DNA from: Pseudomonas leptonychotis
GTDB taxonomy: Bacteria; Pseudomonadota; Gammaproteobacteria; Pseudomonadales; Pseudomonadaceae
Length of the DNA stretch: 64,000 nucleotides
Assembly (NCBI RefSeq): GCF_004920405.1
Contig: NZ_RFLV01000001.1
Coordinates: 1,798,001 to 1,862,000, forward strand
Direction: 5' to 3'
Under the pieces are notes generated by a model, which saw nothing but the letters and a program-made list of their open reading frames with translations, was not told the origin of the DNA and did not search any database. Of this stretch, positions 54,308-63,765 are shown piece by piece. The first letter of the stretch is position 1. Each line of letters begins with the position of its first letter. The position numbers and the translations under genes were made by a program.

Positions 54308-56137
54308 ATGACGCTTGCCGACTTGCCCCTTGGCCCGCTCGAACGCGCGCTGGTCGATAGCCTGCAGCGTCTCGATCCGCAGGCGTCGCCGGTGGTGTTG
54401 GCTTCGGCGGCGCTACTTTGCATGGCCTTGGACAAAGGCGATGTGTGCCTGCCCCTAGCTCGTTATGCCGGACAGCGGCCTTGGCCCGAGCATGCCTTTA
54501 ACCTACCGAATCTGGCGGACTGGCAGGCGCAGTTGGAAGCCTCAGCACTGGTCGGTGCTGATGGCGATTTCACTCCGCTGATTCTCGAACATGGCCGGCT
54601 CTATCTGGCGCGCTATCAGGCCTATGAGCGGCATCTGGCCACGCAACTGCTGCAACGCGCCGCTGATCTGCCGGAGATCGACGAAACCCAGCTGAGTGAA
54701 AGTCTCAGCCGCTTATTTGCCTTCAACCAGCAACAACCGGACTGGCAGCGTTTGGCCGCCGCGCAAGCGGTACGGCGCAAGCTGGCGGTAATCTCCGGCG
54801 GCCCCGGCACTGGCAAAACCACCACCGTGGTGCGCCTGCTTGCTGCCCTTCTTGAGCAGCCCGGTTGTGAGCATTTGGCTATCGGCCTGGCCGCGCCCAC
54901 TGGCAAGGCCGCCGCCCGCATGGCCGAAGCAATTCGCAATGCCAAGGCCGCACTGCCGGTCAGCGAGGCGATCAAAGCCGCGCTGCCGGATGAAGCGCGC
55001 ACCTTGCATCGCTTGCTCGGCAGCCGTGGCGACAGCCCGCAGGTGCGGCATCACGCGGCCAACCCGCTGGCGTTGGATGTGCTGGTGGTGGACGAAGCCT
55101 CGATGGTCGACCTGGCGCTGATGGCCAAATTGCTCGACGCCCTGCCGCCGACGGCGCGGCTGATTCTGCTCGGTGACAAAGACCAGCTCTGCGCCGTGGA
55201 AGCCGGCGCGGTATTCGCCGAGCTGTGCGAAGGGCGTGGCTTTGATGCCCAGGCTGCCGCCGACTTGCAACGTATCACCGGTCAGCCGGTTCCGGTGTCT
55301 GAGCCCAGCTCGCAACTGGGCGATGCCGTGGTGCTGCTGATCCATAGCCATCGCTTTGCCGGCGACAGCGGCATCGGTGAGCTGGCGCGGCGCATCAACG
55401 GCGGCGATGTCAGCGCTACGCTCAACCTGCTCAAAGAAGATCGCAGCGATCTGGCCTGGAACGCCGAGCCCACGCCGGCAGACTTACTTGATCGGCTCGA
55501 CCAGGGCTACGTCCCTTACATGGCAGCGGCGAAAAACGCGGATGCCGCTGCTGCGTTCGCCGCCTTCAACAGCTTTCGCACCCTGACGGCCCAGCGCGAA
55601 GGCGTTTGGGGCGTAGCCGGGATCAACGAAGCGCTGGAGGCGCGGATCAAGCGCCGCAGTCAGGTGCCGAGCCGCGAGCGCTGGTATGTCGGGCGGCCGG
55701 TGATGGTGCGGCAAAACGATTACGCCCTCGGCCTGTTCAACGGTGATATCGGCATCTGCCTGCATACCGAGTACGGCCTGCGCGTGTTCTTTGAAGGCGA
55801 GGACGGCTTTCGTCCCTTCGCCCCCGCGCGTCTACCCAGCCACGATAGTGCCTTCGCCATGACGGTGCATAAGAGCCAGGGTTCTGAGTTCGCCGAAGTG
55901 CTGCTGGTGCTGCCCGAGCAACCCAGCCCGTTGCTTAGCCGCAGCCTGTTCTACACCGGCATCACCCGAGCCAAGCAGAAGGTGGAAATCTGGGGCTTGC
56001 CACCACGCTTGGCTGAAGCTGTGGCAACGCGTGCCGAGCGATCCGCAGGGTTGGCTCAGCGGCTGGCGCTGAGTCCCGCGCAGGTACACCAAGCAGTGCC
56101 GCAACAGGTCAGCACGCAGCGTGATCTTTTTGAATAG
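54308..56137 (+). CDS. recD: Exodeoxyribonuclease V subunit RecD
   Basis: A 609-residue 5'-3' helicase of the RecBCD complex. Walker A is ISGGPGTGKTTTVVRLLAALL near residue 163. Walker B is VVDEASMVDLALM, then LGDKDQLCAVEAGAVFAEL, and the SF1 C-terminal motif is FAMTVHKSQGSEF. The ATG at 54308 follows GGGAGGAGAG, an excellent site, and gives MTLADLPLGPLERALVDSLQ. A longer frame starting at 54167 reads through palindromic repeats and is rejected. Confidence 0.95.
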   Translation: MTLADLPLGPLERALVDSLQRLDPQASPVVLASAALLCMALDKGDVCLPLARYAGQRPWPEHAFNLPNLADWQAQLEASALVGADGDFTPLILEHGRLYLARYQAYERHLATQLLQRAADLPEIDETQLSESLSRLFAFNQQQPDWQRLAAAQAVRRKLAVISGGPGTGKTTTVVRLLAALLEQPGCEHLAIGLAAPTGKAAARMAEAIRNAKAALPVSEAIKAALPDEARTLHRLLGSRGDSPQVRHHAANPLALDVLVVDEASMVDLALMAKLLDALPPTARLILLGDKDQLCAVEAGAVFAELCEGRGFDAQAAADLQRITGQPVPVSEPSSQLGDAVVLLIHSHRFAGDSGIGELARRINGGDVSATLNLLKEDRSDLAWNAEPTPADLLDRLDQGYVPYMAAAKNADAAAAFAAFNSFRTLTAQREGVWGVAGINEALEARIKRRSQVPSRERWYVGRPVMVRQNDYALGLFNGDIGICLHTEYGLRVFFEGEDGFRPFAPARLPSHDSAFAMTVHKSQGSEFAEVLLVLPEQPSPLLSRSLFYTGITRAKQKVEIWGLPPRLAEAVATRAERSAGLAQRLALSPAQVHQAVPQQVSTQRDLFE

Positions 56138-56212
56138 ACAGCCACCACACCGGCGCTTATGCCTACACTTGGTTAAGGAGAGCGGCTGGCTAATGACTAA
56201 GGTTGAGGGCTG

Positions 56213-56971
56213 ATGCAGGGACGAGTATTTGCCTGTCTGCTACTTAGCGTGGCGCTCGTGAGCAGTGCTGTAGCTGACAGTTGGCGCTTAGTAACCGGCG
56301 ACGATTACGCCCCCTTTACCGGTGAGTCACTCCCGGCCGGAGGCATGCTGACCCAGGTGGTGCAATCAGCCTTGGCCGCTGCTGGGATCAGTAATACGTT
56401 GGATTGGCGGCCCTGGAATCGCGGCTATCTGCAAACCCTGCGCGGTGACTACGACGCCACCTTCCCCTATGTACGCAGCGTGCAACGCGAGCAGGAGTAC
56501 TTTTACTCCGAGCCCTTGTTTACCCCTCAGCAGCATATTTTCAGCCGCGCTGGCGAGGTCATTGAAGTTACAGATATAGCTAGCATGCTCGGCAAGCGTT
56601 TGTGCTTTCCTCTTGGTTGGCAGTCGCCGCCTGTGCTCCAGCAAATGCTCGATCGCGGCCAGTTGGTACGCCATTCGCCAGCTGGCCTGAAGGAGTGCGC
56701 AAAGTTGTTGCTGCTGGGCCGTGATGATTTCTTTATTTCGGATCACCGCCTTGGTTTGACCGCCTTGCAAGCGTCTGGAGCACCCATGAGTGCCTTTCGC
56801 CGCTCTACCGAGACGCTGAGTAGTAGCGCCTTGCACTTGATCGTGCCGCGTAGCCATCCGCGTGCGGCGGCAATTATCGAGCAGTTCAATGAGGCCTTGG
56901 CCGCCTTGCATGCCAGTGGCGAATATCAGCGTTTGATTGAGGACTACCTACAACAGCTGGATAAACATTAG
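56213..56971 (+). CDS. Periplasmic solute-binding protein (family 3 type), copy 1
   Basis: A 252-residue protein with a signal peptide (about residues 1-21, ending AVA) and one SBP_bac_3-like fold. The pattern WRLVTGDDYAPFTGESLPAGGMLTQVV and WRPWNRGYLQTLRGDYDATFPYVRSVQREQEYFYSEPL is typical of the polar-amino-acid binding group found alone in Pseudomonas. No permease or ATPase is adjacent. It may serve a distant ABC system or act as a sensor-domain-like protein. The GAGGG site overlaps the end of a six-codon frame (56193-56213) whose TGA overlaps this ATG. Confidence 0.82.
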   Translation: MQGRVFACLLLSVALVSSAVADSWRLVTGDDYAPFTGESLPAGGMLTQVVQSALAAAGISNTLDWRPWNRGYLQTLRGDYDATFPYVRSVQREQEYFYSEPLFTPQQHIFSRAGEVIEVTDIASMLGKRLCFPLGWQSPPVLQQMLDRGQLVRHSPAGLKECAKLLLLGRDDFFISDHRLGLTALQASGAPMSAFRRSTETLSSSALHLIVPRSHPRAAAIIEQFNEALAALHASGEYQRLIEDYLQQLDKH

Positions 56972-57258
56972 GGCAGGCGCCTCTGTTATTCGACATGGCG
57001 GTGTCTATCCAGCTTGATCAGCCCGGCGATGGCCAGTCCACGGCGCGCAGTTCAACCCCGTGGCGACGCGTGTGGAGCAGGCTCCTGGGTTGGTGCAGCA
57101 GCTGGTCATAACGCCGCTGTCAGTGGCTGCCTAACGCCCTGTTACAACGCCGTTGAGCTTATTTGATTAGCCAGGGCAAGTGAGCGGCCTACACTGCAGA
57201 GGTAACTCACTGCAGTTTTAATGTGCGCCGAGGTATTTAGCGCTAAGGCTTAGAACGG

Positions 57259-58029
57259 ATGTTTACACGACGACTTGGCTGCTTGCTACTGGGCTTTTTT
57301 TGCTGCCACAGCGCGTTTGGCGAGCACTTGCGTTTGGTCACCGCTGACGACTACGCACCGTTTACCGGGAGAGCATTACCGGCTGGCGGCATGCTCACCC
57401 AGGTTGTGCATGCCGCTCTAGCCCAGGTAAATCTCGATAGCACGCTGGACTGGCAACCCTGGAACCGAGGCTATCTAAAAACGCTACGTGGCGAGTACGA
57501 CGCCACTTTCCCCTATGTGCACACGCTCCAGCGAGAGCAGGAGTACTTCTATTCGGCTCCGCTGTTGGTCGTTGAACAACATATTTTCAGTCGCGCCGAT
57601 GACCCCATAGAGCGTGTTGACGCGCAGATCATGCAGGGTCGCAGTGTCTGTAGCCCGTTGGGCTGGCAGCCGCCATCGGTTATCCAGGACTTGCTGGATC
57701 AAGGGGTGCTGAGACGCCATTCACCGATTGGTATCAAAGAGTGCGCGCGGTTGGTGTTGATCGGGCGGGATGACTTTTTTGTCGCTGATCGGCGGCTGGG
57801 GGACGCTGCGCTACAGCTGGTGGGAGCTACACCGGCTCAGATGCGCAGCTCCAACAGCATGATCAGTACCAGCTCTTTGCACCTGATCGTGCCGCTTAAT
57901 CACCCACGTGGCGCATCGATTATCGATAGCTTCGACGCAGGGTTGGCGAGCCTTAGAGCCAGCGGTGAGTACCAGCAGGTGCTTGCGGGATATATAGAGT
58001 CCCGGGCGCAGATGACGAGCGGTAACTAG
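57259..58029 (+). CDS. Periplasmic solute-binding protein (family 3 type), copy 2
   Basis: A 256-residue tandem paralogue of the gene at 56213. It shares LRLVTADDYAPFTGRALPAGGMLTQVVHAAL, DWQPWNRGYLKTLRGEYDATFPYV, REQEYFYSAPL, QHIFSR, CSPLGWQ/CFPLGWQ, IKECARLVLIGRDDFFVADRRLG and the LHLIVPLNHPRGASII region. The signal peptide ends near residue 21 (AFG). The two are separated by 287 bases holding no gene, so each may have its own promoter. Differences in the predicted ligand pocket suggest related but not identical substrates. Confidence 0.82.
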   Translation: MFTRRLGCLLLGFFCCHSAFGEHLRLVTADDYAPFTGRALPAGGMLTQVVHAALAQVNLDSTLDWQPWNRGYLKTLRGEYDATFPYVHTLQREQEYFYSAPLLVVEQHIFSRADDPIERVDAQIMQGRSVCSPLGWQPPSVIQDLLDQGVLRRHSPIGIKECARLVLIGRDDFFVADRRLGDAALQLVGATPAQMRSSNSMISTSSLHLIVPLNHPRGASIIDSFDAGLASLRASGEYQQVLAGYIESRAQMTSGN

Positions 58030-58070
58030 CCTGTCGCGCTTGCGCGCGCAGGCCTTCTTTGACTGCTGGC

Positions 58071-58355
58071 TTATTCAGTCGGTTTCTTCAGCTTTGGATT
58101 TGGAAAGAACTGCACCGTTTGCACCTTAGGGTTGCTGGCCTTGGGTTTTAGCGCACTGATATTGACCCGCGTCGGCAGTTCTTTTGGCACCGAATTGCCG
58201 CGCTCATCCAAGGTGTCCGCGTAACCGCAGGCCACGCACTCGCGGTTCGGCACGCCGTCGACATTCCACATCTGGATCTTGTCCATTTCGCTGCACGCCG
58301 GGCACACCGCCCCGGCTATAAAGCGTTTAGCGCTGATCACCGGTGCGTCGCTCAT
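58071..58355 (-). CDS. yheV: YheV-family zinc-ribbon protein
   Basis: A 94-residue protein with one zinc ribbon: CPACSEMDKIQMW… and ECVACGYAD (two CxxC pairs). Function is not established. It is regularly found immediately downstream of prlC, as here, with a 4-bp overlap. Confidence 0.88.
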   Translation of the reverse strand: MSDAPVISAKRFIAGAVCPACSEMDKIQMWNVDGVPNRECVACGYADTLDERGNSVPKELPTRVNISALKPKASNPKVQTVQFFPNPKLKKPTE

Positions 58356-60400
58356 GCGGCCTCCTGGCTCAAGCCGAGATGGCGTAGCAGGGCGTCAATG
58401 CTCGGCTCGCGACCACGGAAGTCGACAAACAACACCATCGGCGCTTGCGATCCGCCGCGCGCTAGAATCGCATCGCGAAATGCGTTACCGGTGGCGCGGT
58501 TGAACACCCCATCTTCCTCAAATTTAGAGAAGGCATCGGCGCTCAACACTTCCGCCCACTTGTAGCTGTAATAACCGGCCGCGTAACCGCCGGCGAAGAT
58601 ATGCGCGAAGCTGTTGGGGAAGCGGTTGTAGGCGGGCGGACGCAGCACCGAAACTTCCTGGCGAATGCCTTCGAGTACGTCGAGGACGCTGCGACCGTCG
58701 CCGTGGGTGGCGTGCAGTTCGAAGTCGAACAGGCTGAACTCGATTTGCCGCACCATCATCAAGCCGGACTGGAAATTCTTCGCCGCCAGCATCTTGTCCA
58801 GCAGGTCCTGCGGTAGCGGTTCGCCGCTTTCATAATGACCAGATATCAGCGCCAGGCCTTCCGGCTCCCAGCACCAGTTCTCCATAAACTGGCTTGGCAA
58901 CTCGACAGCGTCCCACGCCACACCGTTGATGCCCGACGCGCCAGCATGCTCGACGCGGGTCAGCAGGTGGTGCAGGCCGTGGCCGAATTCGTGGAACAGG
59001 GTGGTGACTTCATCGTGGGTCAGCAGCGCCGGCTTACCGCCGACCGCTGGGGTGAAGTTGCACACCAGATTGGCCACTGGACTGATCAGCGTGCCATCGG
59101 CCGTGCGGCGCTTGTCGCGGGCACCATCCATCCACGCGCCGCCGCGCTTGTTGGCGCGGGCGTAGAGGTCGAAGAAGAAGCGCCCGACGTGCTGGCCGTT
59201 TTCTTCAATTTCGAACAGGCGTACATCCGGGTGCCAGGCGTCGAAACCGGACAGCTCTTTGATCTGGATGCCGTAGAGCTTCTCGACGATGGCGAACAGG
59301 CCGCTGAGCACTTTGTCGATGGGGAAATAGGCGCGCAGGATTTCCTGGGAAATGCTGTAGCGCTGCTCGCGCAGTTTTTCGCTGTAGTAGCCGACATCCC
59401 AACTCTGCAGATCATTGCAGCCCTGCTCACTGGCGAAAGCTTGCAACTCGCTCAGGTCCTGGGCCGCGAATGGCTTGCTGCGCGCCGCCAGGTCACGCAG
59501 GAAACTGAGTACCTGTTCGGTGGAGTCGGCCATCTTGCTGGCCAATGACAGTTCGCTGTAATTGCCGAAGCCAAGCAGCTTGGCCAACTCCTGGCGCAGG
59601 GCGAGAATTTCGGCCATGACCGGGGTGTTATCGTTCTGCCCGGCATTCGGGCCCTGGTCGGAGGCGCGGGTGCAGTAGGCGGCGTACACCTCTTCACGCA
59701 GGGCGCGATCGTCGGCGTAGGTCATCACCGCGAAGTAGCTGGGGAACTCCAGGGTGATCAACCAGCCATCCAGTTCTTTTGCCGCCGCGGCTTGTTGCAT
59801 TTGTACCTTGGCCGAGTCGGTCAGGCCCGCCAGCGCCGCTTCGTCAGTAACGTGCTTGCTCCAGGCTTGGGTGGCATCGAGCAGCTGGTTGGAGAACGTG
59901 CTGCCCAGCTCGGAGAGCTTCATCTGGATTTCGCCGTAACGCTGCTGTTCGGCGGGTGGCAGGTCGATACCGCTCAGGCGGAAATCGCGCAGGGCATGTT
60001 CGAGAATGGTCTTCTGCGCCACGTCGAAGCCGGCGGCCTCGGGGCTGTGGGCCAGACTTTCATAGGCTTGGAACAGCGGGCGGTTCTGGCCGATCTCGGT
60101 CCAGTATTCGGACAGCTTGGGCAGGCAGGCCTCATAGGCGGCGCGCAGTTCGGCGTTGTTGCACACGGCGTTCAGGTGGCTCACCGGGCTCCAGGCCTGG
60201 CCCAGGCGCGCACCCAACTCATCGAGCGCCAACACCAGGCCATCCCAGCAGGGTGTGCCAGACTGTTGTTCAAGCAGACGCGCCATGGCAGCGCGGCTAT
60301 CGGCCAGAATGCTGTCCACCGCCGGCTCGACATGCTCGGGGCGAATGGCGGAGTAGGGCGGGAGGTCGAAGGCTTGCAGCAGTGGGTTGTTGGCAGTCAC
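58352..60400 (-). CDS. prlC: Oligopeptidase A (M3 family)
   Basis: A 682-residue cytoplasmic zinc peptidase that degrades peptides, including cleaved signal peptides. The catalytic motif LFHEFGHGLHHLL is near residue 465, with the third ligand Glu about 25 residues later (WDAVELPSQFMENW). The family end ALLRHLGLSQEA is present. Length and motifs are normal. It is the first gene of a two-gene operon with yheV. It is divergent from the gamma-carbonic anhydrase gene, with about 170 bases between the starts. Confidence 0.96.
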   Translation of the reverse strand: MTANNPLLQAFDLPPYSAIRPEHVEPAVDSILADSRAAMARLLEQQSGTPCWDGLVLALDELGARLGQAWSPVSHLNAVCNNAELRAAYEACLPKLSEYWTEIGQNRPLFQAYESLAHSPEAAGFDVAQKTILEHALRDFRLSGIDLPPAEQQRYGEIQMKLSELGSTFSNQLLDATQAWSKHVTDEAALAGLTDSAKVQMQQAAAAKELDGWLITLEFPSYFAVMTYADDRALREEVYAAYCTRASDQGPNAGQNDNTPVMAEILALRQELAKLLGFGNYSELSLASKMADSTEQVLSFLRDLAARSKPFAAQDLSELQAFASEQGCNDLQSWDVGYYSEKLREQRYSISQEILRAYFPIDKVLSGLFAIVEKLYGIQIKELSGFDAWHPDVRLFEIEENGQHVGRFFFDLYARANKRGGAWMDGARDKRRTADGTLISPVANLVCNFTPAVGGKPALLTHDEVTTLFHEFGHGLHHLLTRVEHAGASGINGVAWDAVELPSQFMENWCWEPEGLALISGHYESGEPLPQDLLDKMLAAKNFQSGLMMVRQIEFSLFDFELHATHGDGRSVLDVLEGIRQEVSVLRPPAYNRFPNSFAHIFAGGYAAGYYSYKWAEVLSADAFSKFEEDGVFNRATGNAFRDAILARGGSQAPMVLFVDFRGREPSIDALLRHLGLSQEAA

Positions 60401-60573
60401 GTCGGGTCACCTGTAACGAAATGGGTGTGTAGCTGTGACCCCAGGTGGATGCGAAAACTCCCAGGGGCAGGCTTGAGTGGGTACCGGCCGTTGTTAAAAC
60501 AGCGCGCATACCCTGAACATGGGTGCCATCTTAATTACAATCAAGGCCTGACGCAGCTTAAGAGGTTTCTATC

Positions 60574-61116
60574 GTGGCTATTCGTACCTACCAACAATTC
60601 ACTCCATTGCTCGGTTCACGGGCGTTTGTTGATGCCTCGGCGGTGGTTCTGGGCGATGTGGAAATCGGCGCGGACAGTTCGGTCTGGCCGTTGGTGGTGA
60701 TTCGCGGTGACATGCACAGCATCCGCATCGGCGAGCGAACCAGCATCCAGGACGGCAGCGTGTTGCACATTACCCACGCCGGGCCGTTCAACCCGCGTGG
60801 TTACCCGCTGAATATCGGCGACGATGTCACCATCGCCCATAACGTCACCCTGCATGGCTGCAACATCGGCAATCGGGTGCTGATCGGCATGGGCAGCATC
60901 GTCATGGACGGTGCGGTGATTGATGAAGAGGTGATGCTCGGAGCCGGGAGTTTGGTACCGCCCGGCAGTCACCTAGAGAGCGGCTTTCTCTACCTCGGCA
61001 GCCCGGCGAAAAAAGCCCGCGAGCTGAGCGACAAAGAGCGCAGCTACTTCCGCTACAGCGCCGATAACTACGTGCGGCTCAAAGACCAGCACCTGATGGA
61101 AGGCTATGCCAGCTGA
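60574..61116 (+). CDS. Gamma-carbonic anhydrase family protein (YrdA-like)
   Basis: A 180-residue left-handed beta-helix protein with hexapeptide repeats. The metal-binding histidines are visible in VLHITHAGP, IAHNVTLHGC and the surrounding repeats. It forms trimers in known members, though carbonic anhydrase activity is often absent in the YrdA subgroup. It starts with GTG at 60574, with AGAGG upstream. Its stop overlaps the start of the HAD gene (TGATG). Confidence 0.9.
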   Translation: MAIRTYQQFTPLLGSRAFVDASAVVLGDVEIGADSSVWPLVVIRGDMHSIRIGERTSIQDGSVLHITHAGPFNPRGYPLNIGDDVTIAHNVTLHGCNIGNRVLIGMGSIVMDGAVIDEEVMLGAGSLVPPGSHLESGFLYLGSPAKKARELSDKERSYFRYSADNYVRLKDQHLMEGYAS

Positions 61117-61766
61117 TGTTGGACTACTCGAATGTTCTGTTCGACCTCGATGGCACCCTCACCGACCCGCGTGAGGGCATCACTCGTTCGGTGCAGCATG
61201 CGCTGGCCAAACTGGGTATTGATGAGCCCGACCTACCAGCGCTGGAGCACTTTATTGGCCCGCCGTTGCTGCAATGCTTTATGCACAGCTATGGCTTCGA
61301 TGAAGCCACCGCCTGGCAGGCGGTGAATCATTACCGTGAGCGCTTCAGAGAGGTCGGGCTGTATGAGAACCAGCTGTTCGAGGGCGTACCTGAGTTGCTG
61401 AAGTTGTTGGGCGAGCAGCAACGCACCCTGTATATCGCCACCAGTAAACCGACGGTGTTTGCCGAGCAGATAGCCCGCCACTTTGGTTTCGCTCAGCACT
61501 TTAAAGTGATTTACGGCAGCGAACTGGATGGCACACGCACCAATAAGGTCGAGCTGATCGCCCATCTGTTGGAGCAAGAGCAATTGCCGCGCGAAGCAAC
61601 GCTGATGATTGGTGACCGCGAACACGACCTAATCGGTGCGCGCAGTAACGGTCTGGATGCCGCTGCGGTGGGCTATGGGTTTGGCAGCTTTGCTGAATTG
61701 CAGGCGCAGGCGCCGACCTATCACTTCCACAGCCTGGCCGAGCTGCACCAGGCGTTTGTGGGGTGA
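61116..61766 (+). CDS. HAD-superfamily hydrolase, phosphoglycolate phosphatase-like
   Basis: A 216-residue phosphatase. Motif I is FDLDGTLTDPREG (nucleophile Asp), motif II is YIATSKPTVF, and motifs III/IV include NKVELIAHLLEQEQ and MIGDREHDLIGA. A helical cap is inserted between motifs I and II. It resembles the Gph/YqaB subclass. The substrate is unknown. It overlaps the gamma-carbonic anhydrase gene by one base and is likely co-translated. Confidence 0.88.
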   Translation: MLDYSNVLFDLDGTLTDPREGITRSVQHALAKLGIDEPDLPALEHFIGPPLLQCFMHSYGFDEATAWQAVNHYRERFREVGLYENQLFEGVPELLKLLGEQQRTLYIATSKPTVFAEQIARHFGFAQHFKVIYGSELDGTRTNKVELIAHLLEQEQLPREATLMIGDREHDLIGARSNGLDAAAVGYGFGSFAELQAQAPTYHFHSLAELHQAFVG

Positions 61767-61769
61767 AGC

Positions 61770-61866
61770 GTAGGATGGGTCGGGCCGCGCGGTTAGACGC
61801 GTTGCGGCGCAACCCATCGCATAGGCTGCATGGATATCGCTGCGCTTAACCCAGCCTATGACCTAC
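61770..61866. repeat. Nested palindromic repeat after the HAD gene
   Basis: The outer arms are GTAGG/CCTAC (61770 and 61862). Inside are GATGGGT/ACCCATC (61774 and 61812) and CATAGGCTG/CAGCCTATG (61820 and 61852). The opening GTAGGATGG resembles the GTAGGGTGG element before recD, so it belongs to the same loose hairpin family. Confidence 0.65.
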
Positions 61867-61868
61867 GG

Positions 61869-62099
61869 TTAGCCATTTTTCTGGTAGATGATCTTCTTGG
61901 TGCCGCCGTCGCAGCTGCCGACCACCATGTTGGGGTCTTGAGCGTCTTCATTGGGCACGATTTCCAGGGTATAGCTGGCAACGCCTGCGGCCTGGATTTT
62001 CACTTCGATCTCGGCGCGCAGCTCTTCGCAGGGCTTTGGCGCGGCTAATACGCTGCTGCTGAGCAGGCCAAGCAGTACGGCAAGGGCGAATTTGTTCAT
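61869..62099 (-). CDS. DUF1161 family small periplasmic protein
   Basis: A 76-residue protein with a signal peptide (about residues 1-19, ending LAA) and two cysteines in the mature part (KPCEELR and VGSCDGG), the DUF1161 pattern. Function is unknown. Confidence 0.88.
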   Translation of the reverse strand: MNKFALAVLLGLLSSSVLAAPKPCEELRAEIEVKIQAAGVASYTLEIVPNEDAQDPNMVVGSCDGGTKKIIYQKNG

Positions 62100-62163
62100 G
62101 GCATAGGTCCTTTTGCGTGAACAGAAATGACAGTCGTTGGAGTGCGTTTTAGCTACCTAAGTT

Positions 62164-63210
62164 CTAAGTACCTGGCGATAACGACGCCAGGATCTGCTGT
62201 CGCTCGGCGGCGGGGCGTTTTCCTAACGCCGCGACGCGCTGATAAAAGTGTGGCCAGTTACGCCCGGTCTGCTCGAACAATGCAGCAAAGGCCGGCACCC
62301 ATCGATCATAGAGGCCAAATGGCAGCAGCTTGGCGTTGTTGATCGGCGCATTGATCCAGTCATCGTAACGCCCGTTACCGCCCCACTCGCGCTTGCTTAG
62401 CGCATGGTATTCGGCGCGCAGGCGGGTGAACTCCACCTGTTTTTCGCTGCGCATCTGCGCAGGCGGCAGTTCACTGGCATACAGCTGCTGCAGTCGTGTT
62501 CGGCTGCTCAGTACCAGTGCAATAAACTGCTCGCGCTGCTGTTCGCCCTGCGGGTCGCTGGGTGGGAGGCCCTGTTTGGTGCGCCACTGGCGCAGGCCTT
62601 CGTGTTCAACAAAACTGGCGAAGGATTCGTTGAAGGCGGTGTCGTCCGCGACATACAGCTGTTGGTGCGCCAGTTCGTGAAAAATCACCGCCACCAGGCG
62701 CTCATCACTCCAGCGCAACATGGTGTTGAGGAGCGGGTCATCGAACCAGCCGAGGGTCGAGTACGCCTCAATACCGGCTTGATAGGTGTCCAGGCCCTGT
62801 TGCTTGAGCAGCGCGGCGGCACCGCGCGCCCGAGCTTGGCTGTAAAAGCCGCGATAGGCCACACAACCGGCGATAGGGAAGCAGTGCAGCTCGGGCGACA
62901 GAGAGAACTCTGGGGTGGCAAACACATTCCACACCACGAAAGGCCGCTGAATATCTGCGTACAGACGATAGCTATCGTTGTTTGGCAGGCTCAACTGAGC
63001 GCTGGCAAAAGTCCGCGCCTGCTGAGCCAGGGCCAGGCGCTGTTTGAGGCTGGGGTCGGTAGCCGGATTTTCTAACAGCCCGGCAATCGGTTCGCGTGCC
63101 TGCAGCAGCTGCAACTGTCCCTTGGCCAGGTGGCTGTAATAATCGAGGGTGCTGCACCCGCTCAGTAGCACCGTGGCGGTCAGCGCAAGCCAGCGTAGGG
63201 CGTCAGGCAT
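62164..63210 (-). CDS. Putative zinc aminopeptidase, lipoprotein (PF10023 type)
   Basis: A 348-residue lipoprotein (lipobox LSGC, Cys near residue 19) with a gluzincin motif, VIFHELAHQQLY, and a downstream glutamate in NESFASFVEHEG. The pattern TLGWFDDPLLNTMLRW just before the zinc motif is characteristic of the family annotated as putative aminopeptidase. It is predicted to sit at the outer membrane, facing the periplasm. It is co-directional with the DUF1161 gene but separated from it by 64 bp. Confidence 0.85.
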   Translation of the reverse strand: MPDALRWLALTATVLLSGCSTLDYYSHLAKGQLQLLQAREPIAGLLENPATDPSLKQRLALAQQARTFASAQLSLPNNDSYRLYADIQRPFVVWNVFATPEFSLSPELHCFPIAGCVAYRGFYSQARARGAAALLKQQGLDTYQAGIEAYSTLGWFDDPLLNTMLRWSDERLVAVIFHELAHQQLYVADDTAFNESFASFVEHEGLRQWRTKQGLPPSDPQGEQQREQFIALVLSSRTRLQQLYASELPPAQMRSEKQVEFTRLRAEYHALSKREWGGNGRYDDWINAPINNAKLLPFGLYDRWVPAFAALFEQTGRNWPHFYQRVAALGKRPAAERQQILASLSPGT

Positions 63211-63318
63211 GAGGGTTACCCGTGATTGGTCAGGCAGCCACGCTAGCGCATCGGCTCGGCTGTCTCCAGCGCGAGATCGGCGTAGGCTATGGGTTGTGGC
63301 AATTTGTGGAGGTGTTTT

Positions 63319-63738
63319 ATGCGGTATTTGGCTTTGTTTGGCGCTGTGCTGGTGCTCAGTGCTTGCGCCTCACCCGTACCCTCACCTGATCCGAGTCAGG
63401 CCTGGGTTCAGCTGCGCAGTAATGCCGGCAGTTTGTTGATGGCAGACCGGCTCGATGGTCAGCGCTTGAATGATGGCCGCTACTTCCAGGTGCCCGTGGG
63501 GGCTCATGAGTTACAAGCGCGCTTTCAGTTTGAGGTGACCAATGGCGGTGGCCTGGATGGCGCAGACGAACCTCGGCAGGTGACCTGCGAGATTCGTCTG
63601 CGTTATGACAGCTTTGTGGCCGGTCAACGCTATCAGTTGGAGGCCAGGCCTTTGCAAATGAAAGCCCAGGCCTGGCTCTACGATGCCCAGCGCAATGTGC
63701 TGGCGCGCGGCAAGGTGCTACGTTGCGGCACCTTCTAA
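63319..63738 (+). CDS. Conserved lipoprotein of unknown function
   Basis: A 139-residue protein with a lipoprotein signal (lipobox LSAC) and a single beta-rich domain (WVQLRSNAGSLLMADRLDGQRLNDGRYFQVPVGAHELQARFQFEV). The layout resembles P. aeruginosa PA0062. A GGAGG site precedes the ATG at 63319. Function is unknown. Confidence 0.8.
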   Translation: MRYLALFGAVLVLSACASPVPSPDPSQAWVQLRSNAGSLLMADRLDGQRLNDGRYFQVPVGAHELQARFQFEVTNGGGLDGADEPRQVTCEIRLRYDSFVAGQRYQLEARPLQMKAQAWLYDAQRNVLARGKVLRCGTF

Positions 63739-63765
63739 TCGCGCGCACCTAAAGCGCGACGCGAA

